DNA from: Denitrobaculum sp965225735
GTDB taxonomy: Bacteria > Pseudomonadota > Alphaproteobacteria > Kiloniellales > Kiloniellaceae
Reading direction: 5' to 3'
Assembly: GCA_965225735.1 (NCBI GenBank)
Contig: CBDDBN010000026.1
Span: 1 to 64,000, forward strand
DNA length: 64,000 nt
The translations under genes and the position numbers were made by a program. Shown here piece by piece: positions 17,364 to 25,908 of this stretch. Each line of letters opens with the position of its first letter. Position 1 is the first letter of the stretch. Below the pieces are notes generated by a model. That model worked only from the letters and a program-made list of their open reading frames with translations. It had not been told where the DNA came from and searched no databases.

Positions 17364-18794
17364 GTGAAGGACGAAGACTTTCGCACCTGGTCGCAGACCG
17401 CAGCCAACTGGGGCGCAGACTATAGAAAGACCCTGCGCGAGCGGCCGGTGCGTGCTCAGACAGCGCCCGGTGCCGTTGCCGCGAAGATCGCCAAAACACC
17501 GCCGGAGCAGGCGGAAGCCATAGAGACCATCTTCGCTGACTTCGAACGCGATATCGTCCCCGGCATGACCCATTGGCAGCACCCGCGCTTCTTCGCCTAC
17601 TTCCCGGCCAACGCCGCGGAAGTTTCGGTCGTCGCGGAGTATCTGGTCACCGCCATGGGCGCGCAGTGCATGCTGTGGCAGACCTCCCCGGCCGCAACCG
17701 AACTCGAAACGGTGGTGCTGGACTGGCTGCGGCAAGCCTTGGGGTTGCCCGAGGGTTTCAGCGGTGTGATCCAGGACTCCGCTTCCTCCGCCACACTCGC
17801 CGCCGTGCTCACCATGCGCGAGCGCAGCCTGAACTGGCAGGGCAACAGGAGCGGACTGGCAGGTGGCAAAGCCCTGCGGATCTACGCCTCGGATCAGGTA
17901 CACACCTCCATCGACCGTGCCATCTGGATCGCGGGCATCGGCGACGAGAACCTGGTCCGCATTCCAGTGTCCGGCCCGCTGCGGTCCATGCAAGCGGAGG
18001 CTCTGGAGCACGCCATCGAACGCGACAAGGCAGCAGGCCTGTTGCCCGCCGGTGTGATTGCCAGTGTCGGCGGAACCAGCATCGGTGGAACCGACGACAT
18101 CGCCGCCGTCTGCGAGGTCGCGCAGCGCCACGGCCTCTACGTTCATGTCGATGCCGCCTGGGCCGGCTCCGCGATGATCTGTCCCGAGTTCCGGTCTCTC
18201 TGGCAAGGCATCGAGGCGGCAGACTCCGTCGTCTTCAACCCGCACAAGTGGCTGGGCGCCAGCTTTGACTGTTCGGCCCACTTTATTCGCGACCCGGAAA
18301 GCCTGGTTAAGACACTTGCCATCCAGCCGGAATTCCTTAAGACCCACGGAAAAGAAGGCATCATCAATTACTCGGAGTGGTCTGTGCCGCTCGGACGGCG
18401 TTTTCGTGCGCTCAAGATCTGGTTCCTGCTCCGCGCCCATGGCCTGGAAGGTTTGAGGAGCATGATCCGCAATCATGTCGCCTGGTCGGAAAAACTGGCG
18501 CAGAGGATCGAAGCGCTGGAGAATTTCGAGATCACCAGCGCGCCCATGCTCTCGCTCTTTTCCTTCCGCTATGCGCCGGCCGGTGTCGAGGATCTGGACG
18601 ATCTCAACTTGCGCCTGGTCAACGCTATCAACGACGACGGGCGGATCTACCTGACCCAGACCCGGCTCGACGGTAAGTTGGCGATCCGCTTCCAGGCTGG
18701 CCAGTTCGAGGCCCGAGAAGAGGATGTCGATCTCGCCTACGAGGTGATCCGCGAAATCGCATCATCCATGACAGCCAAGGATTCGAAAGCATGA
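17364..18794 (+). CDS. PLP-dependent group II amino acid decarboxylase
   Basis: A 476-residue pyridoxal-phosphate enzyme of the aromatic-L-amino-acid/DDC-type decarboxylase family. Visible features are HWQHPRFFAYFPAN (residues 70-83, substrate entrance), His180 in SDQVHTS stacking on PLP, VGGTSIGGTDDI, HVDAAWAG with Asp263, and the Schiff-base lysine K295 in NPHKWLGASFD. Start is GTG with a GGAG upstream. The stop overlaps the next start (ATGA at 18791-18794). Family members convert tryptophan, tyrosine, DOPA or phenylalanine to amines, but the IlvD/Edd partner and Tm-1-like neighbour are not usual for that role, so the true substrate may be different. Confidence 0.88.
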   Translation: MKDEDFRTWSQTAANWGADYRKTLRERPVRAQTAPGAVAAKIAKTPPEQAEAIETIFADFERDIVPGMTHWQHPRFFAYFPANAAEVSVVAEYLVTAMGAQCMLWQTSPAATELETVVLDWLRQALGLPEGFSGVIQDSASSATLAAVLTMRERSLNWQGNRSGLAGGKALRIYASDQVHTSIDRAIWIAGIGDENLVRIPVSGPLRSMQAEALEHAIERDKAAGLLPAGVIASVGGTSIGGTDDIAAVCEVAQRHGLYVHVDAAWAGSAMICPEFRSLWQGIEAADSVVFNPHKWLGASFDCSAHFIRDPESLVKTLAIQPEFLKTHGKEGIINYSEWSVPLGRRFRALKIWFLLRAHGLEGLRSMIRNHVAWSEKLAQRIEALENFEITSAPMLSLFSFRYAPAGVEDLDDLNLRLVNAINDDGRIYLTQTRLDGKLAIRFQAGQFEAREEDVDLAYEVIREIASSMTAKDSKA

Positions 18795-20515
18795 CCGAGC
18801 GGAAACTGCGCAGCGCGCGATGGTTCGACAGCCAGGACCTACGGGGCTTCGGCCACCGCTCCCGCGCTATGCAGATGGGTTACAGTACCGAAGACTGGGG
18901 CGGGAAGCCGGTCATCGCGATCCTCAACACCTGGTCCGATATCAATCCGTGCCACGCGCATTTCAAACACCGTGTTGAGGACGTGAAGCGCGGCATCCTG
19001 CAGGCCGGCGGCTTTCCCATCGAACTCCCAGCGCTCTCGCTGTCGGAGAACTTCGTCAAGCCGACCACGATGCTCTACCGCAACCTGCTTGCCATGGAGA
19101 CGGAGGAACTGCTGCGCTCGCATCCGGTTGACGGCGCAGTCCTGATGGGCGGCTGCGACAAGACCACACCCGGACTGCTGTTGGGTGCGATCTCGATGGA
19201 CCTGCCGGCCATTTATGTCCCGGCCGGTCCCATGTTGCGGGGAAACTGGCACGGCGAGGTCCTGGGCTCCGGCTCGGACGCCTGGAAGTATTGGGATGAG
19301 AAGCGCGCCGGAACCATCACCGAAGAGGACTGGACCGGCGTCGAGGCCGGTATCGCCCGTTCCTATGGCCACTGCATGACCATGGGCACCGCCAGCACCA
19401 TGACCGGCACCACGGAAGCCCTCGGGCTCACCCTGCCCGGCGCTTCCTCCATTCCAGCGGCCGACGCCAATCACATCCGCATGGCCGCCGCCGCCGGCCG
19501 GCGCGCTGTCGAGATGGTGCGCGAGGATCTTAAGCCCAGCGAAATCCTCACCCGCGCATCCTTTCACAACGCAATCGTCGTCGCCATGGCCATGGGCTGC
19601 TCGACCAATGCCATTGTCCACCTGATCGCCGAAGCCCGGCGCGCCGGTATCGACATCGGCCTCGAGGATTTCGACCGGCTGAGCCGCGAGGTGCCTGTGA
19701 TTGCCAACATCCGGCCTTCCGGCGAGCGCTACCTGATGGAGGACTTCTTCTACGCGGGCGGCCTTCCCGCCCTCATGAGCCGCCTGACCGATCACCTGGA
19801 GCTCTCCGCGAAGACAGTCTCGGGCCGAACACTCGGCGAGGACATCGCCGGCGCCAAAGTCTGGAACGACGACGTCATCCGGCCGCTCGACAATCCGCTC
19901 TATGAAGAAGGAGCACTGGCGGTGCTGCGTGGGAATCTCGCGCCTGACGGCTGCGTGATCAAGCCTTCGGCCTGCGCAGAGAAGTTCCTGAAACACCGCG
20001 GTCCGGCCCTGGTCTTCGACGACTACGCCGAGATGAAAGAACGGATCGACGATCCTGATCTCGAGGTTACGGAAGACACAGTCCTGATCATGCGCGGTGC
20101 CGGCCCTCAAGGTGGCCCCGGCATGCCGGAATGGGGCATGCTGCCGATCCCGCAGAAACTACTGAAACATGGCGTGCGTGACATGCTGCGCATTTCCGAC
20201 GCGCGCATGAGTGGGACCAGCTACGGCGCCTGTATTCTGCATGTCGCGCCCGAAGCCCACGTCGGCGGGCCGCTGGCTCTTGTCCAGACTGGCGACATGA
20301 TCTCGGTCGATGTCCCAGCACGCTGCTTGGACATGGAAGTCTCGGAGGAAGAACTGACGCGCCGACGCGCCGCCTGGACCCCACCTTCGCCACGCTTCGA
20401 GCGAGGTTACGGCTGGGTCTTCACACGGCATATTCTCCAGGCCGACAAAGGCTGCGATCTGGATTTTCTAGAGAGCAGTCACGGCACCAATCCCGGCGAA
20501 CCGGCGATCCTTTAG
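18791..20515 (+). CDS. IlvD/Edd-family dehydratase, arabinonate/xylonate dehydratase-like
   Basis: A 574-residue Fe-S dehydratase. Cys54 (DINPCHAH), Cys122 (MGGCDKTTPG) and Cys195 (YGHCMTMGTAST) have the spacing of the three [2Fe-2S] cysteines in sugar-acid dehydratases of the IlvD/Edd family, and the motif PAGPMLRGNWHGEVLGSGSD is characteristic of the L-arabinonate dehydratase branch. Near the C-terminus RISDARMSGTSYGACILHVAPEA carries the catalytic serine region. Expected reaction: removal of water from a sugar acid to a 2-keto-3-deoxy acid. It is translationally coupled to the decarboxylase and ends 4 nt from the convergent DUF1302-like gene. The physiological substrate is uncertain because the operon has no sugar dehydrogenase or aldolase. 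Confidence 0.88.
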   Translation: MTERKLRSARWFDSQDLRGFGHRSRAMQMGYSTEDWGGKPVIAILNTWSDINPCHAHFKHRVEDVKRGILQAGGFPIELPALSLSENFVKPTTMLYRNLLAMETEELLRSHPVDGAVLMGGCDKTTPGLLLGAISMDLPAIYVPAGPMLRGNWHGEVLGSGSDAWKYWDEKRAGTITEEDWTGVEAGIARSYGHCMTMGTASTMTGTTEALGLTLPGASSIPAADANHIRMAAAAGRRAVEMVREDLKPSEILTRASFHNAIVVAMAMGCSTNAIVHLIAEARRAGIDIGLEDFDRLSREVPVIANIRPSGERYLMEDFFYAGGLPALMSRLTDHLELSAKTVSGRTLGEDIAGAKVWNDDVIRPLDNPLYEEGALAVLRGNLAPDGCVIKPSACAEKFLKHRGPALVFDDYAEMKERIDDPDLEVTEDTVLIMRGAGPQGGPGMPEWGMLPIPQKLLKHGVRDMLRISDARMSGTSYGACILHVAPEAHVGGPLALVQTGDMISVDVPARCLDMEVSEEELTRRRAAWTPPSPRFERGYGWVFTRHILQADKGCDLDFLESSHGTNPGEPAIL

Positions 20516-20519
20516 AAGA

Positions 20520-21860
20520 CTAGAAACCCACTGTGACACCGAAGGTCACGCGGTCGTTGTCGTCGAATTGGCCGAAGAGGCCGTCTTCATCGCCGTAGAA
20601 AAAGTCGGCGCCCAGCGTGAGGTTCACGTTGCTATAGAGCTGGTAATCCAGTTCCGCCTGCACCACGCCATCGCCTTCATTCAGGCTTTGGATGACCAGA
20701 ACGCTGAGCTTTATGGTTTCATTCTCAAAGGTCCGTTCGGCCAAAAAGGTGACCGAACTTTCCACCTCGTCCTGCACCACCCCGCTCTCATGATCCGGCA
20801 AATAGGCCTGAAAGAACTGCGCGCTCAGAAAGGTGTCGGTGATGCCCTGATAGTCGAGACCGACCACGTAGCTGAATTCACCGGACTCCACGACTCCGTC
20901 GCTGTCGGTCTCGTCTTCAGTCAGGAAAAATCGATCCGTGGAATAGCCGACTTCGCCGCGCACCACCCAGTCGTCAAAGGCCGTATTGAAGGTACCGCCG
21001 ATCAAGTGGGTGCGTTCGTAATCCTGACTGACATTCACACCCCCGGGGGTCACCTCCCGCCGTGTAACGGGCGTATCGCTGTAGTGAAAAAGGTAGTTTA
21101 GCGACAGTTCCCAACCTTCGTAAAAGGTGCTCAATCGCGCGCCTGCATCTGAGTCCTCAACGAAGCTGTTCGGACGGTTAACCTCCTGGCTGAGCAGCGT
21201 GACACCCGGCGGCATTGCGGGCACGAGCCGCGGCGAAGTAAAGGCGAAAGCCGCATCTGGGTCGGGTATGTCGTTGTAGGTTTGATCAGGTATCCAGAGC
21301 AGTTGCAGCAGGCTGTCGTCGCCGACGGGAATCTCCGCGTTGGCGGTCCAAAGCGGAATCCGGGAGTCTTGAAATTCCGGCAGGATGAACTCCCGGAAGG
21401 ACTGCGGGTTGATGACGTCCAGAACCTTCAGGCCGTCCGCCTCGCCCCAGACGACCTGCTGTTTGCCCAGACGCAGGAAGACATCCTCCACGTCTATATC
21501 GAGGTAGAGTTCCCGCAGCTCGATATCGACGTCGTCGCCGATGAAGGCGCGTTCCGAGATCGGGTCCCGATTGTCCTCCGAGGGACGGCCAGGTTCGAGG
21601 CGATCTTCCGTGTCGCCCCGGAACCGCAGTATACCGGTTAACTGCGCGCTATCGCCGATCGGAAGCTTGGCTTCCGGTGTGAAAACCGCTTCGCCGAACT
21701 GCAGTTCGTCTTCTTCGATGGCCCAGCCCAAGCGCGTTTCCAGCAGCGCCGTAAACTCCGCCTCCTCCAGCAGACCCTCGGCCAGCGCCGGCGCCGGCTG
21801 AAGGAGACAGCAAGTCAAAATCAGAGAGGCCCCCGACCTCTCCAGGGTCTTCCCCCGCAT
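20520..21860 (-). CDS. DUF1302-like outer membrane protein
   Basis: A 446-residue exported protein with signal peptide (LILTCCLLQPAPALA) and a C-terminus ending in alternating hydrophobic residues and a final Phe (VTFGVTVGF), the beta-barrel insertion signature. Strands with LRLGKQQVVWGEADGLKVLDVINP fit the DUF1302 family, which forms barrels near RND/MMPL exporters and DUF1329 proteins. It is the third gene after marR and the RND-LolA fusion on the same strand, so it may be the outer membrane part of the same envelope system. The start has a poor ribosome-binding site. Forty bases of its early coding region (21739-21778) recur exactly at 21991-22030, beyond its start. Confidence 0.82.
   Translation of the reverse strand: MRGKTLERSGASLILTCCLLQPAPALAEGLLEEAEFTALLETRLGWAIEEDELQFGEAVFTPEAKLPIGDSAQLTGILRFRGDTEDRLEPGRPSEDNRDPISERAFIGDDVDIELRELYLDIDVEDVFLRLGKQQVVWGEADGLKVLDVINPQSFREFILPEFQDSRIPLWTANAEIPVGDDSLLQLLWIPDQTYNDIPDPDAAFAFTSPRLVPAMPPGVTLLSQEVNRPNSFVEDSDAGARLSTFYEGWELSLNYLFHYSDTPVTRREVTPGGVNVSQDYERTHLIGGTFNTAFDDWVVRGEVGYSTDRFFLTEDETDSDGVVESGEFSYVVGLDYQGITDTFLSAQFFQAYLPDHESGVVQDEVESSVTFLAERTFENETIKLSVLVIQSLNEGDGVVQAELDYQLYSNVNLTLGADFFYGDEDGLFGQFDDNDRVTFGVTVGF
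21739..21778. repeat. 40 bp exact direct repeat, copy 1 (inside DUF1302-like gene)
   Basis: Forty identical bases, beginning TCCAGCAGCGCC and ending AGCAGACCCT, code for GLLEEAEFTALLE just after the signal peptide of the DUF1302-like protein. The second copy is 252 bp further right. Confidence 0.9.
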
Positions 21861-21990
21861 TAGGGTCTGCTGCCGGTCAGGCTGCTATCGAGGCGGAATC
21901 TGCTTTTTCCAGCGGTCAGGAGCGGATGTCGCCGTGTGGAAGGCCCCACACAAGACACCCGCAACGCCGCCGCTGGGAGAAGCAGACCCG

Positions 21991-22030
21991 TCCAGCAGCG
22001 CCGTAAACTCCGCCTCCTCCAGCAGACCCT
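21991..22030. repeat. 40 bp exact direct repeat, copy 2 (after the RND-LolA gene)
   Basis: Exact copy of 21739-21778, in the same orientation, butting against the stop codon of the RND-LolA fusion. The end motif AGCAGACCC is also present at 21981-21989, and its reverse complement lies at 21862-21871 beside the DUF1302 start. This suggests a local duplication or rearrangement between the two genes. Confidence 0.9.
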
Positions 22031-25000
22031 ATAGCCCCCGCTTCAGGTTCCTGGTCTTGAAGATCTTGTCCTTGATTTCGGTCTGGTAATCGATGTCGCT
22101 GAAACGGAAGATAGTCTGATGACCCGTCTTGTGATTCTCCACATGGATACGATGAACCGTCCAGATGCCATCGACCGCCTCGATCTCGGTGGAGCGAATC
22201 GTCTTGAGCGGATTTCCGTTCACGTCCCACATCTCCGCCTTGCGGGAGATCCAGATTTCCGAATCGACTCGCCAAACGACTCGACTATAGCCTAATTCTT
22301 TTGCAATTTCTGCACTAACGGGTGTGCCCTCGACAATATAGGTGAAATGACCGTCGACTTCTTCTTGACCCAGGGTGGTAAAGGTATAGTCCTCGAGCGC
22401 GACCTTGTTTTCTTTTTTCATGTCTTCGTAGGTCAGGTCCGTGCCCAGGAAATAGTCTCCACGGTCAGAGGCCGAGATGCGCCGCACTTTGCGTAGGGCC
22501 GGAAGATAGAGCCACTGGTCGTCGTCCCGGTCGGCTTCCGGATAGTCGTAGGTCAGGAACCCGGTGCCCTTCACGTTGGTCGGCGACTTGTAGAACATCA
22601 CCGTGCGCTTTTCCTCGCCGTAGTAGCGCCGGAAGGCCGCCGTTTCCCTCGTGCGGGTCGTCCCATTGCGGTCGGTCATCTCCATGGTCAAACTGCGCGT
22701 TACCCACTCCCCTTCGTTACGGTCGACAACCCGCTGCATGATTTCCCGACCGTCGGGCAGGTCGGCCGCCACAGCATCATCGAAGACTGCAGCAAGCGAC
22801 ATCGCGGCAGCGGTAATCACAGCGACCGTCACCTTTGCACTTGAAGCCGCAGCGCCCGCCGTTGTCGTCGCGACCGCCTCTTCCGGCCAGATGAAACGTG
22901 GCTTCAGCAGCTTGGCGAGAGCGGGCATCACGGCCATGCTGGCGACGAAGGCCGCCGCAACGGCGATGCCCACCAGCACACCGAACTTGAGAAGAGGCGG
23001 CACTTCGCTCGTCGTTAGCACGGCGAAGCCCAGGCCTATGGCGGCAAAGTTAAAAAATAACGCACGCCCTGTTGAGGGAAAGAGCGGCGCGATGCGCTCG
23101 TCGAACGAACCTGTGCCCGTCATGGCTAACTCCTTCATACGATCGATGGTGTGGATGGAAAAATCGATGCCCAGCCCGATGGCGATGGCGGCGAACATCG
23201 AGGTACCGACCCCAAGCCAGATCCCGGTGAAGCCCATGACCGCGTAGATCAGCAGGATGGACATCCCGACGGGGATCAATGCGAAGGCGCCCGCCAGGGC
23301 CGAGCGGAACACCAGCGATGCCATCAGCCAGACCAGCGCAAGAGAGATCCCGAGGCTGCGCAGATGATTGTCACCAATGGTGTTGAGCCAATGGAAGTTG
23401 ACGTAGACGCGGCCAGAAAGATTGGCGGTCATGGCTTCGTCGTTAAAGTCAGATGCGATGTAGTCTTCCAGTGCCGCGATGACCTCACGGTTGTTGCGGT
23501 AGAGACTGGTGTTGAGGTTGAGCCGCAGGTTGGCGCGTCGGTAGTCGTAGTCGACCTCTTCCTCAAAGTCGGTCGGATTGGCCGAGGTCGAATAGAGCAG
23601 GAACAGCTGCGCGATCAGAAAGTCATCGTCCGGGATACTGTAAAATTCCTGCCGGTTCTCGTTGACCGCCTTGTGCATCTGCTTGATGTAATCGACCACC
23701 GAGGTCGAGCCCTGCACACCCTCGAGCGTCTCTGCGTAACGCTGAAGCGCTTCGATCCGGGCCAGGTTTTCCGGCTTGAAGAGATCCTCCCGGTTGGGCG
23801 TCTCGATCACCACGTCGATATAGTTGGTGCCGTCGAAGACCCGGTTCATAACCTGGTCGGCGACGTAGATCGCTTCGTCCCGCTGGAAGTTCTCGATCTG
23901 GGATTCCTCGACGATGACCCGGGAAGCGCCGACCGCACCGGTCAGAGCAATGGCCGCGACGAGAGCCACAACGATGCCGGGACTGCGCAACACAACACGC
24001 CCGAACTTAACCATCAGCTTGCCGTAGACATCCGTCTTCCGGCCCAGCGCGAACGCTTTGCTCGGTTTGATCTTGAAGAGCGCCACGGCGGCGGGAAGAA
24101 ACACGATGGTATAGAGCCAGGCCGCGGTCACACCGATCGCTGCGAAGAGACCGAAGTACTTCATCGGCGGCATTTCCGCGCCGATGTAGAGCCCCATGAA
24201 GCCGGCGATGGTGGTCAGGGTGGTGAGCGTGATGGGCCGGTACATCCTCAGCATGGCGCGCACGATCACTTCGCGTCGGCTCAGCTTCGGATGGCTGGCT
24301 GCTAATTCATAGTATTCGCTCATCACATGGATCGAGTCGGCGACCGCAATCCCAATCAGGATGGGCAGCAGTCCGTTGGTGATGACGAAAAAGGACACGC
24401 CGAAGGCAGCCATCAAACCGAGCGATGCGGCAGCCGTGGCGAGGACGATAATGTTCGGCAAAAAGGCGCCGGCGAAGGTTCGGAACGCGACGACCAGAAC
24501 CAGCGTGATGACAACGGCGGTCAAAGGGTTCAGACGTTTGGCGTCATTGTCGATGTAGGTACCAAGGAAACCGGAGATCGCCCCCTCGCCCGCAACGTGG
24601 ACCTCAACTCCTTCTGGCAGCGCAAGAGCATCGACAACCGCTCTGATTTCGTCGTAGGTCGTCTGACTAAGGGTGTTGTCCAGAATTTCGGCGACGATCA
24701 GGGTTGCGCTGCCGTCCTTCGCGATCAGGGCGCCCTGATAGAGCGGGAAGTCGTCGATGGCGCGACGCAGTGCCGCGGGATCCAGGCTGCCGCCCGGACC
24801 GAGCTCATAGAAGTCGTCGACTTCCATGCCGTCGGCTGTTCCGACGATGTTGCTCTCGGTCGCCAGGCTGGTGACCCGGTCCGGATCCACATTCGAAAGT
24901 CGGCCCAGTTGATCGGAGAGCTCACGCACCAGCGCCAGCGTCGCCGGATTATAGACACCCAGTTCCCCCCGATCGATCACGGCGACGACGAAGGGATCGT

Positions 25001-25208
25001 CGAGACCGAAAATCTTCTTCACCTTGTCGCGGTAAACAACGGCCGGATTATCCGCCGCAATGAAAGCATCTGGCGTGGTGTCCTTTTGTAGCAACGGCAG
25101 GAACGCAGCCACGCCCAGAATCATCATCAGGCTCAAGACGACGACGGTCTTCGGGAAAGCGGTGACGGTTCGGAAGAAGCCTTCCGCAAACACGTTTCTT
25201 TCGGTCAC
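22029..25208 (-). CDS. RND/MMPL exporter fused to a LolA-like outer membrane lipoprotein-sorting domain
   Basis: A 1059-residue protein. The first ~785 residues are an RND/MMPL transporter: an N-terminal membrane helix, a periplasmic loop, six membrane helices (GVSFFVITNGLLPILIGIAVADSIHVM is the TM4-type segment), then the second loop and second helix bundle (AIAIGLGIDFSIHTIDRM). From about residue 816 (DLPDGREIMQRVVDRN) a ~244-residue LolA-like lipoprotein-sorting domain follows. Between them lies an extra hydrophobic stretch ending AVAA, which looks like a retained signal peptide. I chose GTG at 25208 because AGGAGAGAGG directly precedes it. Likely role: moving a lipid or lipoprotein-like substrate from the inner membrane towards the outer membrane. 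A MarR operator candidate is 33 nt upstream. Confidence 0.85.
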   Translation of the reverse strand: MTERNVFAEGFFRTVTAFPKTVVVLSLMMILGVAAFLPLLQKDTTPDAFIAADNPAVVYRDKVKKIFGLDDPFVVAVIDRGELGVYNPATLALVRELSDQLGRLSNVDPDRVTSLATESNIVGTADGMEVDDFYELGPGGSLDPAALRRAIDDFPLYQGALIAKDGSATLIVAEILDNTLSQTTYDEIRAVVDALALPEGVEVHVAGEGAISGFLGTYIDNDAKRLNPLTAVVITLVLVVAFRTFAGAFLPNIIVLATAAASLGLMAAFGVSFFVITNGLLPILIGIAVADSIHVMSEYYELAASHPKLSRREVIVRAMLRMYRPITLTTLTTIAGFMGLYIGAEMPPMKYFGLFAAIGVTAAWLYTIVFLPAAVALFKIKPSKAFALGRKTDVYGKLMVKFGRVVLRSPGIVVALVAAIALTGAVGASRVIVEESQIENFQRDEAIYVADQVMNRVFDGTNYIDVVIETPNREDLFKPENLARIEALQRYAETLEGVQGSTSVVDYIKQMHKAVNENRQEFYSIPDDDFLIAQLFLLYSTSANPTDFEEEVDYDYRRANLRLNLNTSLYRNNREVIAALEDYIASDFNDEAMTANLSGRVYVNFHWLNTIGDNHLRSLGISLALVWLMASLVFRSALAGAFALIPVGMSILLIYAVMGFTGIWLGVGTSMFAAIAIGLGIDFSIHTIDRMKELAMTGTGSFDERIAPLFPSTGRALFFNFAAIGLGFAVLTTSEVPPLLKFGVLVGIAVAAAFVASMAVMPALAKLLKPRFIWPEEAVATTTAGAAASSAKVTVAVITAAAMSLAAVFDDAVAADLPDGREIMQRVVDRNEGEWVTRSLTMEMTDRNGTTRTRETAAFRRYYGEEKRTVMFYKSPTNVKGTGFLTYDYPEADRDDDQWLYLPALRKVRRISASDRGDYFLGTDLTYEDMKKENKVALEDYTFTTLGQEEVDGHFTYIVEGTPVSAEIAKELGYSRVVWRVDSEIWISRKAEMWDVNGNPLKTIRSTEIEAVDGIWTVHRIHVENHKTGHQTIFRFSDIDYQTEIKDKIFKTRNLKRGL

Positions 25209-25240
25209 GGCCTCTCTCCTGCTGCAACAAAACTTCTTAT

Positions 25241-25254
25241 CGTGTATATACACG
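25241..25254. promoter_or_regulatory. MarR operator candidate upstream of the RND-LolA gene
   Basis: A perfect 14 bp palindrome, CGTGTATATACACG, 33 nt before the start codon of the RND-LolA gene. It differs by one base from the site beside the marR start, as expected for sites of one dimeric repressor. Confidence 0.75.
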
Positions 25255-25312
25255 TTAAAATGAAAAACGGATCACATGAAAACGGCATTTCCGACTCCAT
25301 TTTTTAATCGGA

Positions 25313-25341
25313 GGGTTCAGGTGTATCGGGTTCAGGTGTAT
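25313..25341. repeat. 15 bp tandem duplication across the marR stop codon
   Basis: GGGTTCAGGTGTAT occurs twice with a 15 bp period. Read on the minus strand each copy contains ACC TGA, so the duplication recreates the C-terminal Thr and stop of the MarR gene. It looks like a recent slippage event with no coding effect. Confidence 0.8.
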
Positions 25342-25793
25342 TTGGAGGCGGCCGACATCTGTGCGTGGAAGGCTTGCCAGCCATCTTCTCCGAGCGCTTG
25401 CTTCAGCTCCGCCTGCGCACTCCGCCAGAGAGGAACCGCCTCCGCGTAGAGCGCGGCACCGGCCTCGGTCAGCCGCACACTGCGTGCGCGCCCGTGACCG
25501 TCATCGCAGAGCTCGACCAGACCCTGGCGCTCCAGCGGCCCCAGGTTGCGACTGAAAGTGCTGCGGTCCATTCCAAGCGCGTTTGCCAAGTCAGTTAGGG
25601 AAATTTTGCCGTCAGCAATGGTCGTCGCGGAGAGCATAGTGAACTGCGTTGCTTTGAGGCCAGTCGGGCGGAGAGCTTCCTCATAGGCTTTGGTGATCAT
25701 GCGCGACGCCTGGCGCACTGCGAGGCAGGCGCAAAACTGACCTGCTTCCCGTGCCGCCGCCTTCAGATCGATGCTTTTGCTCTTGCCCGTCAT
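25332..25793 (-). CDS. MarR-family transcriptional regulator
   Basis: A 153-residue MarR protein. The winged HTH is LTDLANALGMDRSTFSRNLGPLERQGLVEL followed by the wing DDGHGRARSVRLTEAG, closely matching the MarR consensus. CACLAVRQASRMITKAYEEAL forms the N-terminal dimerisation helices. I chose ATG at 25793; a GTG five codons upstream lies inside the operator. No good ribosome-binding site precedes the ATG, as the operator palindrome sits at -3 to -16, so a leaderless or nearly leaderless mRNA is possible. It is upstream of the RND-LolA gene on the same strand and probably represses both itself and that gene. Confidence 0.9.
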   Translation of the reverse strand: MTGKSKSIDLKAAAREAGQFCACLAVRQASRMITKAYEEALRPTGLKATQFTMLSATTIADGKISLTDLANALGMDRSTFSRNLGPLERQGLVELCDDGHGRARSVRLTEAGAALYAEAVPLWRSAQAELKQALGEDGWQAFHAQMSAASKYT

Positions 25794-25795
25794 GA

Positions 25796-25809
25796 CGTGA
25801 ATATACACG
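25796..25809. promoter_or_regulatory. MarR operator candidate at the marR start
   Basis: CGTGAATATACACG, one mismatch from the perfect palindrome at 25241-25254, and followed by the same TTA on the right. It lies immediately before the marR start codon, consistent with autoregulation. Confidence 0.7.
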
Positions 25810-25908
25810 TTACTAGATCGATTTCAAGATGGCACGCGAAAAGAACAGCGCCGGAGGGGGGCGGCAGCGGCGCGGAGCAGCGACCGAAGTCTCCTCTGAC
25901 GCTCTGAA

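Noticed and set aside
17154..18476. 440-codon open frame opposite the UPF0261 and decarboxylase genes
   Set aside because: It spans two real genes on the other strand and has biased composition typical of antisense shadows.
22029..25253. Earlier GTG start for the RND-LolA gene at 25253
   Set aside because: It lies inside the MarR operator palindrome, while the GTG at 25208 has a strong AGGAGAG just upstream.
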